Below, piece by piece: positions 41,779 to 51,153 of a stretch of 64,000 nucleotides of DNA. The position numbers and the translations under genes are program-made. Below the pieces are notes generated by a model that was not told the DNA's origin, did not search any database, and saw nothing but the letters and a program-made list of their open reading frames with translations. Every line of letters begins with the position of its first letter. Position 1 is the stretch's first letter. The stretch comes from Crocinitomicaceae bacterium (GTDB lineage Bacteria > Bacteroidota > Bacteroidia > Flavobacteriales_D > Crocinitomicaceae): positions 1-64,000 of the forward strand of contig JABURP010000127.1 in NCBI GenBank assembly GCA_014762645.1. The letters are read 5' to 3'.

Positions 41779-42330
41779 TTAGGCGTTTTGGGCTTCTGTT
41801 TCCTTGGCCAGCTTAATGGCCTTTTCCATACATTTATATTTTTGGGTTTTTGCAGAATTTACACTAGTAAATCCTAGTTTCTCTGCAATTACAGACATGC
41901 TTTCTTTCTTAAAGTAAAACAATTCAAAAATCTTTTTGCATTTGTCCGTTACCTGATTCAAAATTTGATTCAGGATTTTGATCTTTTCTTCTTTCTCTTC
42001 ATTGTACCCCACATCTTCGGCGGTTAATATAAGTGTGTCTTTCCATTCTAATTCAGGAGAACGGCGGCGTTTTCTCAATTCATTCTTCCATAAAAATCGA
42101 TTAATTCCATAAAGGAACGTACTGAGTTTAGAACTCAACTCAAAATCCGGTTTACTCACTTTTTCCATCAACAAAATCAGGCTGTCATGAAAAATTTGAC
42201 GTGCAATCTCCTCATCCCCTCCTGATGACAGAATGTTCACCTGAATTTTAGGGAACTCTTTATAGAGCACCTTCAATGCAGGCTCACGGTCGCCTTTGCG
42301 TATTGCAGCTATTATTTCCTGATCTGTCAT
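41779..42330 (-). CDS. RNA polymerase sigma factor, ECF-type
   Basis: The 183-residue protein has sigma region 2 (about 25-90: DEEIARQIFHDSLILLMEKV, STFLYGINRFLWKNELRKRRR) and region 4 (about 125-175: LTDKCKKIFELFYFKKESMSVIAEKLGFTSVNSAKTQKYKCMEKA), the latter carrying the helix-turn-helix. The two usual domains are enough for ECF function: it should direct RNA polymerase to a small regulon. The following gene encodes the likely anti-sigma protein in the same operon. Confidence 0.9.
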   Translation of the reverse strand: MTDQEIIAAIRKGDREPALKVLYKEFPKIQVNILSSGGDEEIARQIFHDSLILLMEKVSKPDFELSSKLSTFLYGINRFLWKNELRKRRRSPELEWKDTLILTAEDVGYNEEKEEKIKILNQILNQVTDKCKKIFELFYFKKESMSVIAEKLGFTSVNSAKTQKYKCMEKAIKLAKETEAQNA

Positions 42331-42520
42331 TTGGTTGGTTCTATCTCTTTATGTTCACGTAAAAGAAAGGTAACCTATTGTGTACAAAAATTTTTTAAAA
42401 TGATGGTTCAGGGATTAGTTGGGTTAAACTCATTCGTAATAATGACGTATTTCAACCTACAATTGGTTGGCATGAAATGTTTTACCTGAAAAAACTATAT
42501 CCATACTTTTCTGAATGAAA

Positions 42521-44257
42521 TTAATTGTTCAGGTGGTCATTTAAGCGCTGATATGTGTCTGGATATTTTATTTGATAGTTTTCAATCTTCGTTAACCACT
42601 CCAGTGCTTTTTGATAGTTGCCTTTGTTGTAGTCCAGTGCGGACAAATTCACCAGCGTGATTTCATAATTCGGGTTGATTGCGTAGGCATCCAGATAGAA
42701 TTTTTCAGCTTGCTTAAATTGGTAATGTCGTTGCAGTACGTAGCCATAATTCGTAAGAGTTTTATAATCGTATGGCGCCAACTCATACGCTTTTTCAGCA
42801 GTGTACAGCATACTGTCCAAAATTGTTTTTTGATTGTAGCCATATCCGATATACGTATAAACCGGAGTGCCTGTGGGGTCTGTAATATAAAACGGAGAGA
42901 TTGCCTTGTACCCCTCGTCAATGGCACTTCTGCCATCTGATCGCATTTGTGCTTCTACAGCTTTTTTCGTGTGATACTCACCTTTAATCCGGTAAGTTCC
43001 AATTATTGCGTTGAACCCAAGCCCCACGAATAACAGAAAAAGGACCCCTTTTGGCTTTATTCTCACCGTAGATTTTTTGAATAATTTCATGAGGAGAAGA
43101 CCTAAAAGTATGGAGAATAAAGCGAGATGTAAGATGCGTTCCTTTGGGAATGAAAAAAACGAAATGACCATTATACCGGTTAGCCCGGAAAATAAATAAT
43201 AGACCAGTTTATCTGTTCGATTCTGAATAAATTGAATAAAATGTATAACCACAACACCAGTAATACATAGAAAAATGGTGAACCCCATTAATCCTGTTTC
43301 AGTTAGTATTCCCAGAAAATCGTTGTGAGGTCTTCTAAAATTAATATTATAAAATGCGGTTTTTTCCAGATGAGCTACCCCGTACTTTCCGTAATTAAAT
43401 TGCCAGTTTCCGGCGCCAACACCCTGAATGGGGTTGTCTTGTATTAATGCTATGGAATTTTTCCAAAGGCCAAATCGTTCATTTAAGGAGTGTGGTGTTA
43501 CAGGGATGATTTCCGGGAAAAACAAAAGTATTAATGCAGCTACTAATCCCAGGCCAAGGTAGGCAAACAGAAATATCTTTTTTCGTTTAATGTTTCTTAT
43601 CATCACCAGGCCTGTGCCCATGATGAAAAAAGCCAGCATGGCTAGAAGTACTGAACGCGTTTGGATGAGTACAGCAAGGATTAACAATGCCACACCTGTT
43701 CTGAATGAGATCTTGCGCCATGAGTTCTTCAGACTATAGAAACCAATCAACAGTACCAACCCGGCGCAGAACAGAAATGAGCTCATTATATTGATGTGTC
43801 CGAAAAAGATGGAGTGTTCCGTGTTGTTTCTCAGGATTAAATCAGTGATACATGCAATTCCGGCTATCCAGCCAAAAACCATAAATGCAAAGTGAAACTG
43901 AAATCGTTCTTTTCTTGATTGAAAGATTAAAACAGTCAAAAGTGTAATACAAATCCCAAGAAATACGCGTTGGCTTTCAAAAAATGCTTCGGCTTTGTTA
44001 ATAGCCCAGTAAGCTGAAATAAGATGAACCAAGTAATACGCTCCGAAAAGCACAAGTAGGTAAAGTGGCAACTTAAACCCTTTCTTTTGACGAACGAGTA
44101 AGGCAGCAACTATTCCAAGAAGGACAACTGATAATAAAGTAAACCTGCTGATCAAAGTGGGCTCAATAAGGAGATCAGATAAAAAAACAGGACACATAAA
44201 GAGCCCTGTTAATAATAGAATGTATAAAATGATCTTAACAGACAATTTTATCTGCAA
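42521..44257 (-). CDS. O-antigen ligase-like (Wzy_C) membrane protein with TPR tail
   Basis: The 578-residue protein has roughly 12 membrane spans (residues 5-400) with a Wzy_C-like central loop (RFGLWKNSIALIQDNPIQGVGAGNWQFNYGKYG) and a histidine/arginine-rich loop (NFRRPHNDFLGILTETGLMG), both typical of O-antigen ligases and polymerases. The last 150 residues form TPR repeats (YDYKTLTNYGYVLQRHYQFKQAEKFY, ALEWLTKIENYQIKYPDT). It probably joins or polymerises surface polysaccharide. The start is probably the TTG at 44257, five bases after the stop of the upstream gene; no ATG is near. Confidence 0.82.
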   Translation of the reverse strand: MQIKLSVKIILYILLLTGLFMCPVFLSDLLIEPTLISRFTLLSVVLLGIVAALLVRQKKGFKLPLYLLVLFGAYYLVHLISAYWAINKAEAFFESQRVFLGICITLLTVLIFQSRKERFQFHFAFMVFGWIAGIACITDLILRNNTEHSIFFGHINIMSSFLFCAGLVLLIGFYSLKNSWRKISFRTGVALLILAVLIQTRSVLLAMLAFFIMGTGLVMIRNIKRKKIFLFAYLGLGLVAALILLFFPEIIPVTPHSLNERFGLWKNSIALIQDNPIQGVGAGNWQFNYGKYGVAHLEKTAFYNINFRRPHNDFLGILTETGLMGFTIFLCITGVVVIHFIQFIQNRTDKLVYYLFSGLTGIMVISFFSFPKERILHLALFSILLGLLLMKLFKKSTVRIKPKGVLFLLFVGLGFNAIIGTYRIKGEYHTKKAVEAQMRSDGRSAIDEGYKAISPFYITDPTGTPVYTYIGYGYNQKTILDSMLYTAEKAYELAPYDYKTLTNYGYVLQRHYQFKQAEKFYLDAYAINPNYEITLVNLSALDYNKGNYQKALEWLTKIENYQIKYPDTYQRLNDHLNN

Positions 44258-44262
44258 GTCAA

Positions 44263-44889
44263 TTAAAGTTTTATGTGATCAATGGAACATGTATAGGAAG
44301 ACGAGCCATTAATGCTGACATTAAGTAAAAAATCTGATCCTGAAATTGTAGCGGTTCCGGAAACCGTATTTGAACCAACAGTTTGTGCTGGGATGTCTAT
44401 AACATTTCCGTTTATTTCTGCGATAACCGGGTCATCTTCAACCAACCACATTACCCGCTTGATATAAATTTGATTATTTACTTCTTCAGATACCGTAACG
44501 GTAGTGTTATAGGTATTAAATGTTGAGGTTCCTGAGCATGTAGGAGTAGCCTGATAGGTTCCGATCATGTAATCCGACTCGTTAACAACTTGTACATATC
44601 GCGTAGCTGTTGCAGCTTTATTACCTTCAGAATCCTGAACATCATAATACTTTCTGTACTCTCCTTTGAGATTTGTATTGACAGTTCCAGAAATAACTAC
44701 TTTATCAGAGATATCACCATCTTCATTGTCCATGGCTGTTGCTCCGGCCTCTGAGTATGTTCCGTTAAGCGCAACTGATTGCTCGATATTTCCATTCAAT
44801 GTAATTACGGGTTGAATGGTGTCTTCTTTCTTACACGAAAAAGACATTGCGGTTAGAACCCCGAGTGCGATAATTGTGTTTTTCTTCAT
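44263..44889 (-). CDS. Lipoprotein with DUF5011-like Ig domain
   Basis: The 208-residue protein starts with a lipoprotein signal (LGVLTAMSFSCKKED, Cys19) and continues with an Ig-like domain of DUF5011 type (about 25-105: GTYSEAGATAMDNEDGDISDKVVISGTVNTNLKGEYRKYYDVQDSEGN). A second beta-rich half has TCSGTSTFNTYNTTVTVS. It is probably exposed on the cell surface, perhaps in adhesion. It lies just before the ligase gene in the same direction, but the two need not be related in function. Confidence 0.85.
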   Translation of the reverse strand: MKKNTIIALGVLTAMSFSCKKEDTIQPVITLNGNIEQSVALNGTYSEAGATAMDNEDGDISDKVVISGTVNTNLKGEYRKYYDVQDSEGNKAATATRYVQVVNESDYMIGTYQATPTCSGTSTFNTYNTTVTVSEEVNNQIYIKRVMWLVEDDPVIAEINGNVIDIPAQTVGSNTVSGTATISGSDFLLNVSINGSSSYTCSIDHIKL

Positions 44890-44978
44890 TCTTATTGAAT
44901 TTGTTCTGGGTCAGCAGAATAGATTAGAACGCAATTTAATCTGATTTATTGAAACGGACAAATAAGCGTTGAGGTTTT

Positions 44979-46187
44979 TTATTGTCTTCTATTAGCCAGT
45001 AAGGGAGGAGGGTCTCCGTTAAAAGGATTCCATCTACCAATGCTTTTGGCGTTTAACCCGGAGGCACGCATAATGGAACGATCCCCGAAACGCTCACGAA
45101 TATGGTCCATGGCCTGGTAAAGATTAATAATATTTGAGTCCTCAAACAAATTGATTTGATGTCCTCCTTCTACCAGGTGACTGAAACGTACCCCCACAAG
45201 CCGAACAAGTAAGCGTCTGTGATATAACTGCCTGAAAAGTTCAATCGTCAAAGGAATAATCGTATTGTCAGAGGCGGAATAAGGAATGCGTCTTTGCAAG
45301 GTATAGGTTTGAAAATCTGAATACCTGATTTTGACAGTAACGCAAGCGGTGAGTTTGTTTCCCCGCCGTAATTGATACACCAGGTTTTCAGCCATGGCGG
45401 TTAAAATGCTCTCCAGTTTTACAACATCAATGGTGTCTTTGTCAAAGGTTCTTTCTGTGGAGATAGACTTGCGCTCATGGTACTGAATTACCGGTGAATT
45501 GTCAATACCGTTGGCTTTTTTCCACATGATGATCCCATTCTTTCCAAATACCCGTTCCATTACTTCTACAGGCATTTCCTGAATGGTTTTAATGCGTTTA
45601 ACACCCAGGTTGCAAAGTGAACGGTACGTTTTATCACCAATCATAGGGATTTTTTTGACTGATAAAGGAGCCAAAAATGGTTTTTCAGTTCCTTTTATTA
45701 CCCTGATTTCATTGTTGGGTTTGGCTTCTCCCGTGGCAATTTTAGATACGGTTTTATTAATGGATAAGCCAAATGAAATGGGTAAACCGGTTTCCCGAAT
45801 AATGCGTTGGCGTAATTCGGAAGCAAATTTATGACACCCATAAAAGCGATCCATCCCAGTGAGATCAGCATAAAATTCATCTACAGATGTTTTTTCATAA
45901 ATAGGAACGGACTCTTTTATAATATCAGTTACTGCATTTGAATATTTGCTGTAGACACCAGAGTTTCCACGTAAAATAATAGCTTCAGGGCAAAGTTGCC
46001 GGGCCATTCGCATAGGCATGGCCGAGTGAATACCAAAGCGGCGTGCTTCGTACGAACAGGAAGCGACAACACCTCTGTCAGAAGTACCACCAATAAGCAC
46101 AGGTTTTCCGTTGAGCCGACTGTCTATCAACCGCTCACACGACACGAAAAAAGTGTCCAGATCCAGATGTATTATTGCATTGTCCAT
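44979..46187 (-). CDS. dinB: Y-family DNA polymerase (DNA polymerase IV type)
   Basis: The 402-residue polymerase should copy damaged DNA with low fidelity. The catalytic acidic residues are in HLDLDTFFVSCE (Asp9) and KTSVDEFYADLTG (Asp103, Glu104). CSYEARRFGIHSAMPMRMARQLCP and the HhH/little-finger regions (SINKTVSKIATGEAKPNN, KKIPMIGDKTYRSLCNLGVKRIKTIQ) complete the fold. A clamp-binding motif of the QLxLF type is seen near the C-terminus (HQINLFEDSN). It follows the DnaE-like gene by 84 bases on the same strand, an arrangement typical of mutagenesis cassettes. Confidence 0.93.
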   Translation of the reverse strand: MDNAIIHLDLDTFFVSCERLIDSRLNGKPVLIGGTSDRGVVASCSYEARRFGIHSAMPMRMARQLCPEAIILRGNSGVYSKYSNAVTDIIKESVPIYEKTSVDEFYADLTGMDRFYGCHKFASELRQRIIRETGLPISFGLSINKTVSKIATGEAKPNNEIRVIKGTEKPFLAPLSVKKIPMIGDKTYRSLCNLGVKRIKTIQEMPVEVMERVFGKNGIIMWKKANGIDNSPVIQYHERKSISTERTFDKDTIDVVKLESILTAMAENLVYQLRRGNKLTACVTVKIRYSDFQTYTLQRRIPYSASDNTIIPLTIELFRQLYHRRLLVRLVGVRFSHLVEGGHQINLFEDSNIINLYQAMDHIRERFGDRSIMRASGLNAKSIGRWNPFNGDPPPLLANRRQ

Positions 46188-46271
46188 TAAATCGCCCTAA
46201 TTAATGCCCGCCAACACCACTCAAAAATGTCGGGATTAGCTTTCTTCAATCATTTATTTTTCCTTCCGCTC

Positions 46272-49200
46272 TTATCCCCAATAATTTATTCTCCTGTTTC
46301 GTGTTACTACTTTCTTCTCTTTCTCTTTATCTCTTACTTCTGAATATCTCGGATCCTCTATTACATCCATTTTTTCCATGTATTCGGCTTCAACAGTGAT
46401 ACAATCGTAATCTTCAATCACTCTGCCTTTTACTTTGTAAACACCAACACCCCTAAAGGGATATTTTGCTGCAACCTGTGGAAAATGGACTGTATCCAGC
46501 CAGTGTCCTTCTTTATCCAGAAAAGTTCCGAAAAACATAGTTTTGCCACTTTTGGTTGATGTGTGTTTACGGTGAATGAGGTAACCTTTTATCCATACAC
46601 TTTTTCCAATATGATTGGGGAGATCTTTTGCTAACACGTGTGGAGTATTATCCGATCGGGTAATACTAAAAGGTGAGTGAAGAGGGAAACCGAGCAATTC
46701 TATTTGATCAAATGTATCTTCCTGCCAGGAGTTTTCTAACTGGGGTATTTCATATTCAGGGCGCTGGATGCGAAAAAGATCCCGTACCTGATAATTGTCA
46801 AATGAACCTTTAGCTTTTTGTTTGCTGTTTGTGTTCCCAAGTTTGAAATGTGCCTCCCATAACAGGCTGCGCTTGTCTTTATCTGTAAATCGGAAGGCAT
46901 CAATGCGAATCAAAATACTGATCTGTTCCAGTGAAATAGCAACGCGATCCAAAAAATCATTAAACCCTTTGAAAAGGCCATTTTCATTCCGTTCGTTGAG
47001 GATTGAAATCGCTGTTTTGTATTCAAAAGAATGCAGCTGATTAAACCCAAGGACAATGTCTTTTTCATAAAGAACCGTTTCATAAAAACTTCGGTTAACG
47101 CATGGCGGATGAATCTTACCTCCGTGCATTCTAGCTTCATGCACATAGAGTTCTGTACGATAAAATCCCCCAAAATTATTGATGGTAGCAACCATATATT
47201 CTAATGGATAGTATGCCTTCAGGAATAAACTCTGGTAACTTTCTACTGCGTAAGAGGCAGAATGTCCTTTGGCAAAAGCATACCCGGCAAAGCTTTCGGT
47301 TTGTCGCCACACCTCTGCAGTAAGCTCAGGAGAATGCCCCTTTTCATGAATGCAATTGTGAAAAAATTTCTCTTTGATCTGTTCAAACTCTTCTCTTGAC
47401 CGGTACTTTCCCGACATTCCCCGGCGCATTTTATCTGCTTCCCCAAGTGTAAGCCCTGCAAAGTAATGAGCCACTTTGATTACATCCTCCTGATATACCA
47501 TTACACCATACGTTTCGGGCATGAGCTCCAATAACACCGGATGCGCATCTTTACGCTTTTCAGGATTGCGATAACGTTGAATGTATTCCTGCATCATCCC
47601 TGATTGTGCTACCCCGGGGCGAATTACAGAGCTGGCAGCTACCAGGCCCAGATAATGGTCAACCCGTAGCTTGCGTAAAAGCATCCGCATAGCAGGAGAC
47701 TCTACATAAAAACACCCGATAGCTTTGGCCTGACTGAGCATTTTTTTAATCCGCACATCTCGCTTAAAACGCTTCATGTCATGAATGTCGATTTCTTGAT
47801 TTTCCTTCCCCGATTTATAGATGATTTCAAGCGTGTCTTTGATCTTTCCCAACCCCCGTTGACTGAGAATATCAAACTTGTACAAACCAACATCTTCTGC
47901 AATGTGCATGTCAAATTGAATAGTGGGATACCCTTTCGGAGGCATGAAGGTAGGAGTGAAATAATGAATGGGCTTTTCGGCAATGAGTATACCACTGGCA
48001 TGAATACTTAAATGACTGGGAAACCCGTGAATATAATTGCTGTATTTGACCACTAAATCTGTCAAGTGATTCAATTCCCACGTCTGGATGTAATTTTTAC
48101 TCAGTTTGTCGATCTCAGCTTTGGGTAAACCAAAAACTTTGCCCAGTTCACGCCGAACAGACCTCGCTTTGAAGGTGTTATATGTTGCCACCAATGCCAC
48201 ATTTTTAAAGCGATTAAAAATGTATTTTGTAACATCATCCCGGTCTGTCCATGAAAAATCTATATCAAAATCAGGAGGATTTAGCCGATAAAGATTAATG
48301 AATCGCTCAAAGAATAAATCAAGCTCAATGGGGTCCACATCTGTAATTCGCAATAAATAAGCAATTACGGAATTTGCACCACTTCCTCTGCCAACATAAA
48401 AGTAACCTTTCGACCGGGCGTAAGAAACAATGTCCCAGTTAATAAGAAAATAGGAGATGAATCCCATTTTTCGGATGGTGTCTAACTCTTTTTTTACCCG
48501 TGCGCGAATTTCAGCTGTTTCTTCGGGGTAACGATATTTTATTCCTTTTTCACAAAGATTCAACAAGAGCTTTTCGTCTTCTTCAGCACTGCCGGTATAA
48601 TGTTTTTGATTTTGCGGAGGAGCAGTATCTGAAAGATCAAAATGAATGGATGATTCATTCAGGATTTTTTGGGTATTGGATATGATGTTGGGAAAAGGCG
48701 CGTATAGGTTTAGCAACTCATTTTCAGAAAGCATTTTATGCTTGGGGCTGGCTTGTTCAGATTTTGGCAGCTTGCTTAATAGTGTGTTTTTGTCAATAGC
48801 TCTGAGTAGACGGTGTGCATTAAAATCTTTTTTGTTTCGGAAAGTAACAGTTTGTAAGATCACCATTTTTGAAGTGTCTATTTTTTTGATGCGGATGAAA
48901 TCCAAATCTTCTGGGGTGACACCTACATATTCATTCGGTTGAAGGGAGTGTTTTTTGAAAGTGCTACGGCTGCGGTTGAAAGGATAGACGACAAATGCAT
49001 TTCGAAACGCCGGAGCTTGTGCAGGAATTTCTTTGATACCATTTTCAATAACTGTTTTGTTGAGTAGAAAAGGAGAGAGGTATTCGTTTATTTCCTGAAA
49101 TCCGGTATTGTTTTTGGCAATAGCAACAAAAAGCTGATGGACACCATTTCTGAAATCAATGCCAAAAACAGGACGAATACCAAAATTTGGTGCTTCACGA

Positions 49201-49343
49201 AGAATACTCAAACACGCTGAAGTGTTATTGATATCTGTAATAGCAAAAGAAGTAATGCCATTTTGTTGGGCAAGCTTTAACAGATCTTTCGGGCTGATGG
49301 TTCCATAGCGCAAACTGTAATATGTGTGCGTGTTTAAATACAT
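46272..49343 (-). CDS. DNA polymerase III alpha-like protein, ImuC/DnaE2-type
   Basis: The 1023-residue protein has an N-terminal PHP domain (1-230), the Pol III palm with PPDFDIDFSWTDRDD (catalytic aspartates within 357-363) and GRGSGANSVIAYLLRITDVDP, AKGHSASYAVESYQSLFL, tandem HhH near 820-860 and a C-terminal OB fold (about 925-1000). It ends soon after, without the tau-binding extension of replicative DnaE, so it is about 150 residues shorter. PHP metal residues are partly lost (NTHTYYS where HxH is usual; ITDINNTS). Short size, lost PHP and a neighbouring Y-family polymerase point to an error-prone translesion role. No ImuA gene is present. Confidence 0.87.
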   Translation of the reverse strand: MYLNTHTYYSLRYGTISPKDLLKLAQQNGITSFAITDINNTSACLSILREAPNFGIRPVFGIDFRNGVHQLFVAIAKNNTGFQEINEYLSPFLLNKTVIENGIKEIPAQAPAFRNAFVVYPFNRSRSTFKKHSLQPNEYVGVTPEDLDFIRIKKIDTSKMVILQTVTFRNKKDFNAHRLLRAIDKNTLLSKLPKSEQASPKHKMLSENELLNLYAPFPNIISNTQKILNESSIHFDLSDTAPPQNQKHYTGSAEEDEKLLLNLCEKGIKYRYPEETAEIRARVKKELDTIRKMGFISYFLINWDIVSYARSKGYFYVGRGSGANSVIAYLLRITDVDPIELDLFFERFINLYRLNPPDFDIDFSWTDRDDVTKYIFNRFKNVALVATYNTFKARSVRRELGKVFGLPKAEIDKLSKNYIQTWELNHLTDLVVKYSNYIHGFPSHLSIHASGILIAEKPIHYFTPTFMPPKGYPTIQFDMHIAEDVGLYKFDILSQRGLGKIKDTLEIIYKSGKENQEIDIHDMKRFKRDVRIKKMLSQAKAIGCFYVESPAMRMLLRKLRVDHYLGLVAASSVIRPGVAQSGMMQEYIQRYRNPEKRKDAHPVLLELMPETYGVMVYQEDVIKVAHYFAGLTLGEADKMRRGMSGKYRSREEFEQIKEKFFHNCIHEKGHSPELTAEVWRQTESFAGYAFAKGHSASYAVESYQSLFLKAYYPLEYMVATINNFGGFYRTELYVHEARMHGGKIHPPCVNRSFYETVLYEKDIVLGFNQLHSFEYKTAISILNERNENGLFKGFNDFLDRVAISLEQISILIRIDAFRFTDKDKRSLLWEAHFKLGNTNSKQKAKGSFDNYQVRDLFRIQRPEYEIPQLENSWQEDTFDQIELLGFPLHSPFSITRSDNTPHVLAKDLPNHIGKSVWIKGYLIHRKHTSTKSGKTMFFGTFLDKEGHWLDTVHFPQVAAKYPFRGVGVYKVKGRVIEDYDCITVEAEYMEKMDVIEDPRYSEVRDKEKEKKVVTRNRRINYWG

Positions 49344-49585
49344 AATATGTCTTAGCTACTTCTACCAAAAAAGTGTCTTTTGTCTTTATACCGTCCGCTT
49401 TTTAGTTCTTAAATCTTCGTCCCTATAAAACCTCCCGATACAATTATTTCTTTACCCATTACAGGTTAAAGGATTAAGTTTTCTACACAAAAATATTAAA
49501 AAATCGTCAATAAAATGATTAAAAAATAATCAAAATAGTATTCTTCATTTGTAATTCCTACATTTAGATTTATACATTGTTGACT

Positions 49586-50185
49586 ATGAGATCACTGCTC
49601 GTAATACTGCTTTCACTTATGTTGAGTGAGGCGTATGCACAAACAGATCAAATCGAAAAGATTTGTAAGGAATATGATGAAAAACTTTCCAGGGCTGCCG
49701 AAGAAGAAATACCGGAATCTGTTCCAAATTTAAAAGTGAACTGTACACTTACTAAAAGAGCGATAGGTCCGGTAGATCATCAAATCACCATTTATTTTGA
49801 TGAGCATGAGCACGAAGTTGAAGATATGGGAGATGAGCTCATGAAAGAGGCAGTAATAAGAAAGGTTGAGTTCGAAATAAGTGCGGCTTCTTACACTGTC
49901 AATTACAGTTATTACTTTAATGAAGCTGGTTTATTGATTAAATATGTGGAACGAAGTATCGGTTACGAGTGTTTTCTCAAACAGGTATATTTCAATGAAA
50001 AATTACCCGTCCGCATCCAACAGGATAAAATAACAGGCGATAATTGTATGTCTGAAAAGGAAGCGGAGGTGTATGACCACACCGAACTTTCAAAAAAGGA
50101 AAAAGCATCAGCCACATGGTTACTGGAAGATGCCGATAAATTCAGGCAAATTCTCTTCGCGAACTACGAATTATTTAAAGATTAA
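49586..50185 (+). CDS. Hypothetical secreted protein
   Basis: The protein of 199 residues has a signal peptide (about 19 residues, ending SEAYAQ). The mature part is strongly acidic (EEEIPESVPN, EHEHEVEDMGDELMKEA) with a central beta-rich stretch (ISAASYTVNYSYYFNEAGLLIKYVER) and single cysteines near 65, 145 and 170. The C-terminal 40 residues are helical. I recognise no family. The ATG at 49586 is used instead of an upstream TTG. It lies between the polymerase cassette (divergent) and the SprF-like gene (convergent). Confidence 0.65.
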   Translation: MRSLLVILLSLMLSEAYAQTDQIEKICKEYDEKLSRAAEEEIPESVPNLKVNCTLTKRAIGPVDHQITIYFDEHEHEVEDMGDELMKEAVIRKVEFEISAASYTVNYSYYFNEAGLLIKYVERSIGYECFLKQVYFNEKLPVRIQQDKITGDNCMSEKEAEVYDHTELSKKEKASATWLLEDADKFRQILFANYELFKD

Positions 50186-50224
50186 AAACGCGGGGTAGAA
50201 ATAGACGTACTCTAACTACAGTAA

Positions 50225-51151
50225 TTACAGTCTCGGGAATCCAATTGTTTGGTTAGAACCACCTAATTTGTACACCATCAACACCTCATGCGTGCCACTG
50301 TAGAAATTATTAAGGGCTGAAAAGCCATATTCATAACCATAAGACAACAACAACTGCGGCACAATGTAAATCTGCATACTGGCCATCAGGTCATTACTTG
50401 ATCTGTAAGAAAGTCCAATTCCAAACCTATCTTTAAACATGGTGTTGATATTGAAATCTACCTGTAAAGGAGCTCCGGAAACTTGCTTCAGTAAAGTTGA
50501 GAAAATGACATTGTGCTTTTCTTTAATGGTCCATTTATATCCACCGTGTAAATAGTAGTGGATGTCCTTGGCATTAAATTTCACCTCTCCTGATGGTCCA
50601 CCATTCACTTCAACTACTCTGTTTTGTAGAATATTTGGCATCACAAATCCTACATAAAAGCTGTTACGGTAAAAGTAAGAGCTGAACTTAAAGTTTGGCA
50701 AAGCAAAAACCGGTGTGTTATTGGTATACAAAGGGTCGTTAGGATCTGTAGTAACAATTTCGTCCAGGTTGGCCCTTATTAGGTTCAAATCAGCAGAAGC
50801 ACTTAAAATCCACCTGCTGTTTTCTCCAGTCTTTATTTTATAAGCGTAAGAAAGCGCAATGTCTGTAGAATTATTCACACCTACCTGATCCATAATAGCT
50901 GTAAGACCTATAAAATGCGATTTCTTCTTATTCAAAGGCATGTTGTAGTTAACACCACCCAAATGCGGAGCTCCTTCAAAACCTACCCATTGATTTTTGT
51001 AGATCAGGGACATGTTAATCTCATCCATTGTTCCAATTGAAGCAGGATTCAAAAATGGTTGATGAATCGTGTATTGTCCAATATGGAACTGATTCTGAGC
51101 TTGACCGCCGAATCCAATGCAAACTGCTATAACTACTAATATCTTCTTCAT
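50225..51151 (-). CDS. PorP/SprF family type IX secretion-associated outer-membrane protein
   Basis: The 308-residue protein has a signal peptide (about 18 residues, ending GGQAQ) and the family start NQFHIGQYTIHQPFLNPASIGTMDEINMSLIYKNQWVGFEGAPHLGG. A 14- to 16-strand outer-membrane barrel follows, with the usual GVNYNMPLNKKKSHFIGL and a C-terminal strand near YELGGSNQT. SprF of Flavobacterium is needed to secrete its neighbour SprB through the type IX machinery. It lies 2 bases after the stop of the SprB-like gene, so the pair should work together. Confidence 0.92.
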   Translation of the reverse strand: MKKILVVIAVCIGFGGQAQNQFHIGQYTIHQPFLNPASIGTMDEINMSLIYKNQWVGFEGAPHLGGVNYNMPLNKKKSHFIGLTAIMDQVGVNNSTDIALSYAYKIKTGENSRWILSASADLNLIRANLDEIVTTDPNDPLYTNNTPVFALPNFKFSSYFYRNSFYVGFVMPNILQNRVVEVNGGPSGEVKFNAKDIHYYLHGGYKWTIKEKHNVIFSTLLKQVSGAPLQVDFNINTMFKDRFGIGLSYRSSNDLMASMQIYIVPQLLLSYGYEYGFSALNNFYSGTHEVLMVYKLGGSNQTIGFPRL

Positions 51152-51153
51152 CT

